Notes: generated by a model from the letters alone, not told the origin. DNA of 60,000 nt from Takakia lepidozioides (GCA_030704615.1 CM060734.1:26600001-26660000), one strand, 5' to 3'. Positions 24,091 through 37,500 are shown, counted from the stretch's first letter. Numbers and translations are program-made.

Positions 24091-25868
24091 TCACCTGCTT
24101 GTCCTTACGCAGGCCGAACGCTGCTGATGAGCTTGCATGACAGTAAACTGAGTAGCTACAGACTCACTGAGACTTCCTACTGTGTTGGCCAATCCTCGAC
24201 GGGTAAAGTCGTCTGTCTTGCATTGCATAGCAGAAGGAACATAAGATGAAGATGTTGCAGTCATACCAAGCTTGGAGCCCACTATAGCCTGAAACTTGGC
24301 ATGGTATTGCATTGATTTGATGTCAGCCAAGTCTACCATCTTAAGATTAACTTCAGCTAACATAGTTTTGTCATTGACAAACTGACAACGTTGAGCCCAG
24401 TTCTGAATAGCAGGGGGTAATCCAAGGATAAAGTACCTCTTAACCATGCGGTCTCTCTCTGCTGGGTCAATGATATTCTCAATAGCAGCAAACTTGATAT
24501 CCATGTAGTATTTCCACAAGGATTCTCCAGACTGGTAAGTCTTAGAAGATAGTTTGGTAAAGCAGTCCAGAGTCCTTTCAGGAGGTTTGAACAGGATCTT
24601 TGCCCACTCTACAATGGATGCCCAATTGAGGCTGGGATCATCCATGACTGCTGCATGCAGCAAGTCACGAGCTAACCCCTTCATGCTCATCCTAAAGATA
24701 GTCATTTTGAAATTCTCAGGGACACCATTCACATTAGCAATCACCTCAAACATCTAAAGATATCTATCAAAGTCGTCTCCCATGTTATATTCTGGATAGG
24801 GCTGAGTGGTTAACTGAGGGATCATGTGACAAGGCAAGCTATGGTTCATGTATCCAGGAAGAACAGATCCATGAGCAGGGCATCAGAGAACCATGGCCTG
24901 AGTTTGGGCAGTAGCACCACTAGCATGTACATGATTAGCAGCAGATGTGGAATTGTGACCCGAAATATTATTGGCTGACCGTATGGCAGTAGAAGAAGGC
25001 AGACTTGTATGTGATGTCGCCATACCCATGGGAAGGATATGTGACATCATATGTTGTTGAGCCGCAGGATGGACTGATTGCAAGTGAGGCTGTGGCATTC
25101 CACTCACGGAAAAAGTGGGTGCCACTCCCACTGGCTGAACTGACATGGACCCTACATTATGGACAGGAGAAGTGCTAATACTACTAACATGCATGCCTAC
25201 AGGCTGGCTGGCAGCAACTGGTGGTATGCCCGCTTGCTGGACAAGGAGGGCTCCCGCATGGGTGCTAGCACTAGGAACCCAATTGGCAATCGAGCTAGAG
25301 GGTGCTTGCATCATGACCCCTCTACTTTGAACAGGACCAGAGACACTCAACAGAGGAGCACCACCCGAATGCAAACCCGAACCCATAGGCAAAGATATCC
25401 CTCCCCCGAGAGTGGGATTAGGGAGATTCACGACATGCATTACATTAGCGTCCGCACTAGTCACCTGGGCCGGCATACCACTCGTACCGAACCCACAGGC
25501 AAAGACATCCCTCCCCCAAGAGTGGGATTAGGGAGATTCACGACATGCATTACATTAGAGTCCACACTAGTCACCTGGGCTGGCATACCGTTCGTAGCAG
25601 CTCGAACATCCAAGACCGCCCTATGGACAAAATCCGGACTTTGCAACTGTGTCGTGGGCTCGCTGTCCTGAGTCACTACGGCCGCGTCAGCTCGAACATA
25701 GACAGGAAAATTCGTAGGATCGAGCATTCCAGACTCCTCAGCCAAGCTCTCATCTCTCACCCTTGCAACAACACCATCACGTAACGGCTCTAGCTCTCCT
25801 TCTAAAGCACCAGTGTTCAAAAAAACATCATTGGATATTACATGCCTGCAGGTTGTCCGATTTTTCAC
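24091..25868 (-). pseudogene. Gypsy gag-like ORFs, frameshifted
   Basis: The 24753-24091 block resembles the retrotransposon gag domain (W-A-S-I-V-E-W, then L-W-K-Y-Y-M-D-I-K-F, then L-G-L-P-P-A-I-Q). Upstream, 25476-24883 and 25868-25461 are low-complexity Ser/Pro/Met/Val-rich frames. They share repeated sequence and are put out of register by a 110-bp tandem duplication. A stop separates the two halves near 24755-24880. A Cys/His-rich piece at about 24040-23990 may be a zinc knuckle remnant. Confidence 0.7.
25377..25596. repeat. 110-bp direct tandem duplication in gag
   Basis: 25377-25486 and 25487-25596 are near-identical adjacent copies, each starting CCGAACCCA and ending near the CTCGTA/TTCGTA motif. 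As 110 is not a multiple of three, the duplication shifts the gag reading frame. Confidence 0.85.
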
Positions 25869-25869
25869 T

Positions 25870-27529
25870 TATCCCAGGTACGCATTCACCAAGTGACTCC
25901 CTCGAGCTATCCATGAGCCTCTGTCTACCAGATCTCAGCCAAGCAGTCTTACCTAGCATACAAGAAATGAAAAAAAATAGACTTGGGAAATTTGACCTTT
26001 AAGCAGCAAGGATGTGAAGAGAAGGTCGAGCAACCCACGTAGAGCAGCACGTAATCCTCAGCACCTTGTGTGACTGCAGCTCGTAGATGCCCAAAGCTAG
26101 TCACTCCCAACCTTCAGTGTTCTTGATCCAAAAGCTCACACAAGTGGTGTCACCCTCCCGCCACGTTCGTGAGAGCACAACTAAAACAGGGTAGTTATCA
26201 AATTCTTAAAGGCACTCGGGCGAACCACCGAGTAGCAAAGGTGGTACCCACACCCAGGATTACCAAGTCAGACGACTGCACAATCAGGGCCCCACCCCTC
26301 AAGCCGTCAATCAACCGTGAGTATGTGGGTGGCAACGCACAGGGTCGGAGGTGAAATCGTAAAGTGCGCAACACCAGTGCCCCCGTGCCCTACAGCATCA
26401 ACGAGAGCCAATTCTGCCCTACTGGGCCAGGGCCATGATGAAGCTCCACGCTTCGAACGCCAGAGAGAGGCAAACATAGGCCAAGTTCTAGCCACGTCAA
26501 CTCCCGGTGATGCAGAAAGCGCGACTTGATCGCCCTTGATGGCAAGCGCTCAGAGTTGCGCAGCTCGAATTCTTTCTGAGCAAGCTGCCTAGCTCTAGAA
26601 ACCACTGCACTAGACTCCAGCAAGGGCCTTGCAAACAAGGACTCGTGATGACTAGTTAATGCGGCAAGGTCCCCTTTCTCTATACGTTCAAATCAAAGAT
26701 GATCCTCCTCACTGACTTCACATAGAAGGTCATCTACCTCTTGTGACAATTCAATATCCCTCTCCAATTCTGCTGGTTGCTGCCTACTCTCAAAGTACTT
26801 AGGCCCATGATCAACAAAATTATCAAAATTGTAATACTCCGGGTCACAACTATCTAAAGAACTGTCAGATCTCTCAGGACTTGGTGACCACGCCTCTGCC
26901 TCCACTAGGTTAGCATAGTCACTATTACCAAGAGAGCCTAACGGAACGACAGATCTGGATTATGAGCGTCGGGCTCAGGTAATGGCGACACTGGCAAGGC
27001 AGCACTGCCAGGCAGCGCGTTGTTAGTGGTGTTAGCAACAACAAGATGATCAGCAGAATGAGAAGCTAGGAAACGGTATGAAAGGCAGGCAAATCGGAAG
27101 TGGAGGGAAGTGAAGTTTGAGGCAGGCACGGAGGTCTGGTTGAACATCAAGAATTTCCGACTACCTCCGGAAGTGAGTCCAAAGTTCGTACCTCCGTATG
27201 CGGGACCCTTTCGCATTCCGGAAGGTTATGAATGAGGATGTGTATAAATTGGAGCTGCCGGCAGCAAGATTAGTTTCAAGAGCATCAGCAGAGTGGATCG
27301 TAGCAGCAGGATTAGCCTCGATCGTAAGCACTACACTAAGTTGCAAAAATAGACTTTCTCCTTCTCTGCGAGCTACACAAAAATGCGGCAAGGCGAGGAG
27401 CCGCCATTGATAACACAGATCAGCGAGCACTTAGCAGGGATTAGTGCAGATCCCGCAAGAAGACCTAACTGAACCTGACAGCACGGGCAGGAACCACCAA
27501 ACGCTTATGCTACCCGGCTTCTCTCCACC
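25870..27529 (-). other. 5' leader region of the gypsy element
   Basis: Only short frames occur, such as the acidic 26905-26693 and 27430-27161, without recognised domains. Just inside the 5' LTR the minus strand reads TGGTGGAGAGAAGCCGGG. It starts with TGG as a tRNA primer-binding site should, but I could not assign the tRNA. Confidence 0.4.
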
Positions 27530-28024
27530 ATAAAACAAGCCTGAAGCATATGTTCATTTCTTCTCAAGCAGCAACTTTTCACAATGAAGGGGCAAGCAAG
27601 AAGAACGAGCGATGCACGAGAGGAGGATCAATACGGGAATCTGACACAAAGGAACTCTCATCCACTGCATGTGCACCAATTTCACATATACACGTCGTAC
27701 CCCCGGCGTTGCAATCATGGTCGCCGAGAACAATGGAGCGTGACACACAGATGTGGCCCCGCCCCCAGCACCCGAGTACACCACCCCTTACCTGTGTCAG
27801 GGCGCCGTCTTTTTACCAGAAGCCCTAGCTTCTACTGCTTGCCGCGTGCCTAGGTGAGCCCGCGGCGCCTTTTGGCAGCCCTAGATCTGATGAAGGGCCA
27901 GGATGTGGCCACTAACCTAAACTAACCTTGGCTGAAATATCATTGTAACTGTTTAACGGTACTTTTAGCCGAAAAATTATACGATGAAGGAGATTTCTAG
28001 GCTAGGAAAGAATGGGCCTTCACA
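27530..28024 (-). repeat. 5' LTR of the gypsy element
   Basis: Second LTR copy, ending in CTTCACA before the GCTTT target duplication. The inner edge is slightly altered compared with the other LTR. Confidence 0.8.
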
Positions 28025-28029
28025 GCTTT

Positions 28030-29007
28030 GAGCTCTCTGATTAGATGTTGATTATGTACACACACTTGTGCTATTTCAGCTATGAATGGTTTGAAGAATC
28101 TATAAGCTTGTACCTACATCGAAAGGAGTTACCTTATGGAGTCACTTGTGCTTTTCCTACTTCTCCGTTGCTTCCTGTAAGATATGAAAGTGAGGAGGCA
28201 GATCTATTTGTGAGAAGGGCCTACTTAGTGTGCATCTCATTACATCTTGGAAAACTTGAAAACTGATTTTGCAGGAAGGACTTGTAAAGGAAGGTATGGA
28301 GGGAGATCTGGGTTCAGACAATATGAGTGCGTTAGTTATGAAGCTACTAAGCTTACCCTCCCATCCTTCTGGTTAGGGTGAGGTTACTATGTCAATGGTT
28401 GCCAGGTAGACCAACAGTTCCAATGGGTGAGAATACATAACCCCACCCACCCACCCTCTTAAATAGAGTTGTCTTACAAATCTTGCTGTTTAGACTACTT
28501 TTGCTGGGAACTGAAAAACTATGAGTGTATGTGATGGTATCTTTATCTCTTTCCTACCATCCTAGATCAAACCTTGAACACAACCAGCTTGGAAAGCCAA
28601 GAGGTCGGTGGTAGGTCAGACAGCAAACCAACACACCAAGCACAAACCAGCCAGGGGAGAGAGGTCTCTGTGTGTGAGAGTACACAGGATTCAACTCTCT
28701 ATAAATGACCAACTGAACAAGAGCATGGGTTAATTTAGTATCAAAATTCCTACACTGATGCAGACCTTCAAGAAGAATGAATGTAAGCCAATTTAATGTG
28801 GCAAACAGTCTTGTTGGTCAACGGAGGCCCTTGAGGGAACAGCTGCCATCAATCTTAGCAGCTTGGGACAAAAGCTTTACACAGCCTCGCATTCACAACA
28901 CAGGAAGGCAGAAACCACGACGGTCATCTATCCTAGCTATATCAGGGAGAATCTTTCTTCAAAGCTTCTTGGGATAGTATTCCAGGAGTGGAGACTGCCC
29001 AAAGGGC
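28030..29007. other. Downstream flank of SRP68
   Basis: No coding region is supported. The part nearest 29007 is presumably SRP68 3' UTR. No other element is recognised. Confidence 0.45.
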
Positions 29008-32000
29008 TTAGCGACGCCACCAGCTGGTAAGGAGGCTCTTCTTCTCTGGTTTCTTTTTCAACCACCCCTCGAGTGATGGAAACTCTATGGTATTCAGTGC
29101 TGTGTCCAATACAATTGGTCGGCATGGCACGGCCTGAAAAGGGGGTGGTATTTGTACTATCCGTGGAGGTTCCTTAGAGCCTGGTGCAAAGCCAAATGCG
29201 GTCTCATACTTATCCAGTTTGTCTACCAGGTACTGAGCCTCCTCCTGTGAGCAGTACAAGGAGTCACATTCATCAGAGATGCTTATACGTCACCTACTGC
29301 ACAAAATTTGTAACCTTCAGAAACACATCTAGACAAACCATACCTACTGCAAGTTTTGCTTCCCTGTCAAAGGAACATTTAGGTCTGGTTGGCTTGCATA
29401 GTTGCAAAGTGACAAATTCCTTATGTAAATTCACACCCAAAAAGCTTGACAATAACAAACACATGCTGTATACTTTTGGCCGTAAATAACTGGGTACGCA
29501 GTCATTACCCGCCTCATGGAGAGCTGAGGCTTGAGTGATATCGCAGCAACACCTTCATGGACTGACTGTTCAGATTTGGCTGCCTCTATCACCCCGCGTG
29601 CATGCACCACACATGCCTCTGCTCTACTTCTCTTTCTCAGCTCTTCAATCTCCTGTCTTAACCCCTGCACAGCACAACCCAAAAACGATGGAGGGATGGG
29701 GGATAAATGGGAGAGAGACAGCAATTATACAACTGTGCAACTGAGATACAGAAGAAGGATCTGCTATAGACTGATTGACAAAAGAAAGAAGACGGTCAAG
29801 CAAACAAACCCATCTGAATGGAACCTACAGAGCTCAGAACGAACTGGACAGCTGTTCAAGAAAGTAGGTGCCATTCACTACCTCATCTGGAGCTGGCATT
29901 TGCTCAAATTTTTGGAAAGCTGAATCAGTATGCTCCTGTGCCCGTTTGAACAACACATATGCAGCTGCATACTTTGCTGCAATGCTGTAAGACTGCGCTA
30001 GGTAGAAGCACCTGTCCAGGTCACAGACTTCTTTCTTTACCATCATGACTCAGTAATCCTGAGCACTGGCTCACAGTGCCATGTCAAACTCACTTCTGCA
30101 GGAGAATGGTCATCAGTAGAAATCAATCTAAGATGGCCTTAGAAAAACCTCTCTCCCTACGAGCAAAGCACCCCTGAACAGGGTTCCACACTTCCAAATA
30201 CCCTTGAAGGAGGGTGTCACCACTCACAAAATTGCAATGATACCCATGCTAAGATCTGGACTGCACACAATTACCTTCCAGCTTGAAAAGATACATGCTT
30301 GGCGGCAAGCTCCTCCGCAAAAGAGACCTCATTCTCTCTCTGCTCCCTTCCCGAAGTGGTAAGATCTGACAAATCTGTCACATTCTGTGATGCAGAAATA
30401 ACACAATGGTAACTAGAGAGTTGCAAATGAGATATTCTCCCATGTCCCAAGTTAAATTATCTCTAGACCAGCTACAATAGCCTGCCTGCTACCTAAGAGC
30501 GACCTACTATAAGTCTCTTCAGCACACTATACTCCTCTTGCTTGCTCCTTCCCCCTCCCACCCGCCACAGCAGTCCTTCTGTCTTTCAGTCAAGTCAGCC
30601 CACCAGGGAGTTCTGTCTTTTAATCCCTTGTCATGAAAAGACAATCAAAAGGTTTAGAACATATACTTGGATGAGAGTGTCATAGAGACGAACAAGATCT
30701 TCAGGCTTAGCTGGTTTTTCTCCTTTTTCCTCACGGAACCCCAGCTGCTGCCGGCTGAGGCGTGCCTTGGCTACAGCCACCAGTAAGAGGTTCCGCTCAA
30801 GAGTCCGCTGCAATAGTATGCTGCTGACTGCTTTGTCTAAGGATGTCAACTCCTCTTTCACATCCTCAGCACTCCCTGCCATCAGCTGCAATGCCGGAGG
30901 AGATAGAAAACTCAAATGTTGCAATTTCCAAAAAAAAAGATAAAATACATTCACCCTGATGTCCATAAAAGCACCACAAATATAGGTGCACCCAAAAGAC
31001 CCTAGATTTTACCAGGGATGATAGCATAAATTTCTAAGCATCCACGTTAGCAGGGAACTCATGCACGTTGAATTGTTGAGGCAGATGCTGTTGCAATTTC
31101 CAAAAATAATTCTAAAGCCCAGCGGTGGATGTGTGTATGTAATGCTCACACACCACAAGGTGAAGTGGTTTTTACAAACCAGGGATGATAGCATAAATTT
31201 CCAAGCATCCACGTTAGCAGGGAACTCATGGCCGTTGAATTGTTGAGACAGATGCAATATGGGTAACTGTTGGACCTCAGCACTGCTCATAGTGGCAAGC
31301 AAGCCAAGGGTGATTTATAAAACACCAAAACTGCATGCCAAGAATTGTACACACTTTCTAGCAAAGATGAGCCACAATTTCATCCAACATCCAAGACAAG
31401 ACTGAAAACCAGGCAGCAGATAACACAACCCACCAGATCTTCTCGGATGTGGCGCTTGGCATCTTGGTAAGCCCCAAACATCTTGTCATAGAGGGCAAGT
31501 TTTTTGTCTGCAGGCAGTGGTGTTATTGATGAGTCCACCACGTCCTTCTCCAACTCCTGCGCTGCTTCCAACCATGCCCGGCACACACTCACGAACCAAT
31601 TCAGTCAACATGTGGCTCCAAACATAAAAAGACCTTTAGATCTGAAAATATCCGTCGTTCTTAGACTATGGAACATGATACAGGTACTTTGTAACCTCTA
31701 CAAGACCTCTCCTGCATGTTGCACCTTTCGGCTCACACTTTGGAGTTGGCACATTACCTAAAGATCAATAGCATAGATTTACACTCAATTATGATCTTGG
31801 ATGCATTACATCAGCGGAAATGTTGGACAGGTCCATGGTGGGAATCAACATCAGGGGCTTCGGGGCCAATTGATCACCATCGTACCATTTCCAGAAGGCC
31901 ACAAATCTCCTACTACATGTACATCGGTTGCTAATGCTTGCGAACCAAGACACTGCTCTTTGCTGCTTTGAAATGACATTAAGCATATTAGGTGTAGGCT

Positions 32001-33549
32001 TGCCAGAAGTGCAGTGGATAGGTTTAGTGATCAACCTTTCAAAATGCAGACACGGGTCTTCTCATTGTTGATTGGCAGCTTCTGGCCCAGCCATTCAAGC
32101 TCAGTCATGGAGACAGCTTGCCTTGACCGCGCATCTTCCATCACTGCCTGCAGATCACCCTTGACGTACTTAGTAGACTTCCATACTTCAGAGATATCTC
32201 CATACTTCATGCAACACCACAGGCTCCTGAAAATATCTTATGTATTTTGTCTGCAGGTTTGTGTTGCTGCAAAAGATGGCCTTGCCTCCCTGACATGCCT
32301 TCCATAATAGCCTGAAATCCCTAAAGTGTGAAGCGGCCTTCAATGGCACCCAAAATAAAGACTAGAAACAAGAGATGTAATGACACCTCAAGCTTTGACT
32401 GAAGAAGATCAAGGGCCGGGCCCTCCTGAGTGCTGAAATCAAGCAGGTCAGAGCCCTGAATGTTGGAGTGCCCCATTTTGTAGTTGCAGTAGCGAATGGG
32501 GGGGTCCAATTCTTCCACCCGCTGCCTGCAGAGTACCTGGTTCTCTACATCCCCATATTTTCCTAGCTCCTCATATACACCTCTGTTCACCAGGGAAGAG
32601 AACATACATCAGTGTAACAGAAAGGGTCATGTACTCCAACAGTGAGCCTGCTGGAAACCTCTACCAGAAAGAGTTTACCACATATAGTGCTGAAGTCAGA
32701 GGTTGATAGCACTCCCATAAAACAGAAAGCCGAAATTACAACAGAATTCAGGGAGGCCTCCACCAACCTGGCAGTTTTGAACTTCCTAAAGGCCGTCTCC
32801 CAATCATCTTCACGCTCTAGCAACAAGTTGCCTTGCATGTATGCGGCATATGCCTGTTAGGAAAAAGATTTGCCCCCTTTACACATCAAGGCAGCCAACT
32901 GATATTCACTACTATTGTTGGTTATAGAAAATACGACGGGAATTGCAAGATCCCATCTGCACTCTGTAATTTCACAACCCACTCAAGCCATAGATTCAGG
33001 AGTTGGCATCAATGGGCCGCTCCATTTCACAACTTCGGACAGAATGCATTCAGTGTGGAAGGTGGCATCTTAGATGCTTGCATCAATAAGGAGACAATGT
33101 AATGCCTTATTCAAAACCCTAACAGTGACCTTATCCCCTCATATATTGACAGCCCAGAAAGTAGAGGGTCATACCGCTGCTTCCAGAGCAGTTCGAGAGT
33201 CAGCCTTTTCAGTGCAAAGGCGGGCAAAGAGATTCCCCCATTTGGCTGCCTTTGTTAGCCGACGAATCAAATGCATGTGCTGCCGTGCTTTTTCACCAAG
33301 AGGTGACTGCTTGATCTCCATAGCATAGCTCCAGGCTCGCTCGGCCGAGTAAAGAACCACATGCAGGTACCTGTAAGGAGCCTCAGTTGTGTAAGTGTAT
33401 GAATGGGCTTGCCAAGATGAGCTATTGAAAGAAGGGCGTGTCCAGGTAGGGTATAATGCATAGAATGATTGTGAATCAAGAGAGAATACAGAATAGAGCA
33501 CTCGGGTGAGCTGCCAATCATGAGACATGTCTTCATCAGCGAGACAAAG

Positions 33550-33588
<39 letters not shown>

Positions 33589-34193
33589 CACGTTTGTTAC
33601 AGTTGTCTCCACAACCGGCTTCTTCACGTATTTGCCACGCCCGTGCTTGAAGTTGAGTGACTTGTAAAGTCGCATAAGCCGTGCCGTACAATACCTCCTG
33701 CACAATGAGAAAATGTCACCAACCGAAATGTATAAGGACCAGCTCTCGAACGAGTGCCGGGAAAGACAAGTACCTGTAACGCTGATAGTCCCCAAAACGA
33801 AGCCCGTGCTGTGACTGAGCTCCCTTAATCAGCTGCAGAACTGCCACCTCCCACTCCCATGCCACAATTTTTCTCAATTTCACTTCAAGTACTGTGCCTT
33901 GTATCTCCATACACAACTTGTCGAGCGCAAAGATATCAGAAAACCCTAAAACTCAAACGAGACTTTCCCTACTCTTGTGCAACTCTTTCTTCTCGACCTC
34001 ACATTGAAATCCATCGCTTCTTGTGACACTCACTGGACCACAATCCATGATGCACTCTTCCTGAAGAAACTGCGAGAATCGAAGGAAATCGTGGACTTTC
34101 TCACTCACCGTTAAATGAGAAGCGTACCACCTGGACTGGTGCCGGATCTCCACCAGATCCCACATCGACATCCATGGCGTCTGGAGAAGCCAT
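29008..34193 (-). CDS. SRP68: Signal recognition particle subunit SRP68
   Basis: Thirteen exons join in phase: 34193-34109, 33840-33774, 33697-33587, 33370-33175, 32853-32768, 32582-32387, 32147-32036, 31561-31434, 30885-30667, 30384-30275, 30011-29882, 29664-29509, 29244-29008. The sum is 1833 bp, about 610 residues, close to plant SRP68. Landmarks: V-L-Q-L-I-K with Q-H-G-L-R near residue 30, the RNA-binding segment R-R-Y-C-T-A-R-L with H-G-R-G-K-Y, S-A-E-R-A-W-S, V-Y-E-E-L-G-K-Y-G-D, A-Q-E-L-E-K-D, L-P-A-D-K-K-L, P-E-D-L-V-R-L-Y-D, and P-I-V-L-D-T-A near the C-terminus. SRP68 binds 7SL RNA and, through its C-terminal part, SRP72, in the cytosolic particle that targets ribosomes to the ER. 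Exon 2 uses the acceptor giving N-V-L-Q-L-I-K. No lesion was seen. It is head to head with the MOSC gene. Confidence 0.95.
33553..33586. repeat. (GA)n microsatellite abutting an SRP68 donor site
   Basis: An uninterrupted GA run follows the exon 3 donor directly: on the coding strand the intron begins GTCTCTCTCT. Repeat length changes would leave the donor sequence itself unchanged. Confidence 0.85.
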
Positions 34194-34512
34194 TGCTAAA
34201 TACAAAATGTGAGCTGGGGATGGTAGCCGGGTCGATCAGATCTGCCTCATCTCACAGCGACGCTCTCTCATCACAGTAGCCAACGAGTTTCCCTAGCAAG
34301 AGGGATGTCCTGTAATTGCAAACCATTCACCGTTACCGTTACCGTTACCATTAGGCCGCAGCCGTTAGCGCAGGCAGTCATCGTCGTTAACAATCGTTGG
34401 TAATCAGCGTTAGGCCACCTGCCCCTCACAAGTAGATGGGATGGGCAGTGTGTAAGTAGACGAGAGAGCATTCCATACAACGTGAGAGACAGGTAAGGAG
34501 AGAGACAACGAT
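34194..34512. promoter_or_regulatory. Shared bidirectional promoter of SRP68 and the MOSC gene
   Basis: The two start codons are 319 bp apart in divergent orientation, so both promoters and 5' UTRs must fit here or overlap. At 34329-34346 the hexamer ACCGTT is repeated three times, followed by another CCGTTA near 34372. In the reverse orientation this gives repeated AACGG, the core of the plant M-phase-specific activator (MSA) element bound by three-repeat MYB factors. No TATA box was evident. Function is inferred. Confidence 0.55.
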
Positions 34513-37500
34513 ATGGAGGGGCCGATAAGAGTGAAGCAGCTGTATTTGTATCCGGTGAAGGCATGCAAGGGCATACCGGTATCTGAGGCCTCCATCTTCT
34601 CCACGGGTGTGTGCCATCTCCTTTCATTATTCGCAAATTGTTTCTTGGAACCTTCGTAGCAATAGCTTAAGCTATTTGTCTTGGGTGAATTGGCTTGTTC
34701 GTGCAGGCAGTTTGGATTATACCTCAGTACATGGTTTTTGAATTTTGAGATACTTTTGTTCCTGATGTGGCGAACCCCTGAAAGATTCTTACGTAGGAAT
34801 TATTGAACCAGAGGGAGAGAGAGAGAAAGAGGAGTATTTACAATGTAGTTGCTATTTTTAAGTTGCCACAATTCGTCTAGTTTTTTATTCCAGCTACTTG
34901 AATTTTGTGGGGAGAGGCAGCATGTATGTCCCGCAGCTCCTGCTGAATCTGCATGAAAGTCAGCTGGAGGGATGCTATGGAATCTATATTTATTTTTGCT
35001 AGGGATATGCTTGAATCGCCCAGGGTTCGGCAGGGTTGGTTCTCATGAAAGACATATTTCAGAGGCGCTTGATCTGAATTGACATGTTCTCACCACAACT
35101 CAACATTAATCATAACCAACCCAATAAATCGCCATGGTTAACCTAGTCCACCAGCTGTAGGAAAATCACTGCAAATCCTACTGGCTGTTGGCAGCAGTAG
35201 GTCCCACCAACATTGTGTGGAGAATATACCGATACTGTTGACAGTTATGGCCATTGTGATGAGAGGGAAGAGCTCTGTGCGGGGTGTAGGGGGGAGATCA
35301 TATGGTAGTCTGAGGTAGTTTTTCAACTGAGTCCACGGCATGTGGCTGTTCCATTCCCTTACATTGTGGGCAATTCCCCTCAATATGACCCTAGAATGTA
35401 AACTGGTTTGTTGGAGTTCTTTTGGCAGGTGATTCAAGTTCTCACCTTTTGTGGGCTCAAAGCAAGATGCAGGCTTGTTGCATCGTGGAAAATGTCGAAG
35501 CAATTGGGATCAAGGCGGTCAGAAGGACAACTGTGATTGTCCCCAAATTCTTTGTTAATGGCTAACAACTAGTGCGCCACACCCTGTACATGAGCCAGCT
35601 GTTGATCAAGGTCCAGCTATAAGCAGGAGTCAAGTTCTACCTTTCTGTGATCTAGCACTTCTGTAACTTTTGACCACTTGACAGTCACAATATCACTGTG
35701 TATCAAATCCAGTTAAATCAGGTGAATTGTGTCTTCCAGGTGCATGCCCAGTTGTGGGCAGCACATATTGGATGTGGGCGTTTCCCCCCCATTCTGCTCT
35801 TGTCCACCTCATTTCATCGCATTTGTATCTATGGTTGGTTTTGCATGTGAGAGGGCCATGGTCCCATCTCTGGAAAAACCATTCTCACTCAAGATGATAT
35901 TATTGGTTATGGACACAGGCTTTCAGTGGGACAGACAATGGTTGGTGGTGAATACAAAAGGGCGTATGCTGACCCAGCGCATTGATTCCAAATTGGCACT
36001 AGTTGAAGTGTCACTGCCGATGGAGGCATTAGAAAACGGCTGGAGTCCTCTCAAACCGGACTCTGCTCTGAGTGAGTGTTGCGATGATATACTGCCATCA
36101 GCAGTGTTGGACTAGTTGCTTGTGAGGCTCTATGATGTTTAAGGACTATAAAAGGCATTACAATTAAACAAAGTGCAACTGAGCTGAACAATTTAATTGA
36201 ATGACTGCATTTCTTTATCATCTGACTACCAATTGTGGCTGCCTGCCTTACTGCCAGACACTTCCTCTCCTCTCTTCATAGGTAGATACCTCATGGAGAG
36301 GATTTCTGCTATAATATTGGTGATTGGAGGCAGGTTTGAAGGCACCAGGGATGGAACCACTACAGGTTCCACTTACTCCTTCAAAAGCGCTGGAAAGAAT
36401 AGAAAATGTCTCAGTCTGGGATTGGAAGGGCTCAGGATTTTTGGAGGGCCCTGATGCAACAAGATGGTTTTCTGAATACCTTGGAAAACCCTCACAACTT
36501 GTGCGTTTCGACACAGGTAAGTATACCCCCGCCCCTCCCCCAAGTTCTCTGCAAGGTCTTAGAACTCAACAATGATGTCGTTATCAAGTTTGACAGAGAG
36601 TAGTCTTCAAGTACATCTTGCTGCCGTACCCCTATATTGTCCACATGTTGGATGTTTGCCAACTTGGATGTCACTACCAGGGGTAGTCGGTAGTGTGGGT
36701 GACATTCCAAGTGAGTACGAGGTGATATCACCTTCAATCCTGTTTTGCGGTGACCATGTCTGAGGTAGTTTGTCTTGCTGCGGCAGATGTGAACAGGCCA
36801 ACCGACCCAAAATATGCAGATGGATTTACGACAACCTTCACTGATGGATTTCCTTTCCTTGTCATCTCCCAGGTCTGTCATACTACGTAATTGAGTGATT
36901 CAATAGCAGTGTGTGATGTTAGCTGTGTAGTTGGACAGCATGCATGCCTGTGTGTTTGTGGTGTGTACATATACGTGTGGGATTGCTGTTTCAGCTTGCT
37001 GTAAAGCCAACGAAGGAACCCCTAATACTTCCTTTTCCTTGTTATGTCCATGTGTTTGATTGCTTCTGATCTCCTGTGTTGGTATGCATACCAGCCATCA
37101 TTGGATGCGTTGAATAAGCGCCTGACAGACCCTCTCCCAATTAACCGTTTCCGTCCGAAGTATCATCCCACCTTTCTCAGTTCTATATTGTACCCTTTGC
37201 TGGATGGACATTCATGTTTGGAGTCTAACATGGAAAAAATGTATTTAAATGGAGCGAAGTAGCCTGTACTCTAGTTCATATGGGTCTGCTTGGTATGCCT
37301 CACCCATCAAGCACATTCCTACACTTTGACCTGTGTAACCTAATGCCCTGAATCTTGCCTTTCACATGACAATAATAATGCCCCAAAAGTGGTGCAAGAG
37401 CACTTTCTTTCGGGAGGGACTTTCACGTTGAATTCAAGAACAAAGGTCGAACTCTTTTGCTTCCCTCCTTAGGATTTGGTAATTCTGCCCAGCAAGTTCC

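Larger units (their letters stand above)
21288..28024 (-). mobile_element. Ty3/gypsy LTR retrotransposon lacking RT and RNase H
   Basis: Two LTR copies bound a 6.7-kb element, with GCTTT on both sides (21283-21287 and 28025-28029) as a 5-bp target duplication. On the minus strand the order is leader, gag-like ORFs (25868-24091), protease-like segment (about 23758-23363), integrase (23370 to about 22190). Protease is followed directly by the integrase zinc-binding region. The reverse transcriptase and RNase H expected between them in Ty3/gypsy order are absent. The remaining genes carry stops and catalytic substitutions, so the copy cannot act alone. Confidence 0.9.

Noticed and set aside
35138-35503. 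Minus-strand frame of 121 codons in MOSC intron 1
   Set aside because: Some segments hint at a LINE remnant, but I could not match a motif order, so it is noted only as possible repeat sequence.
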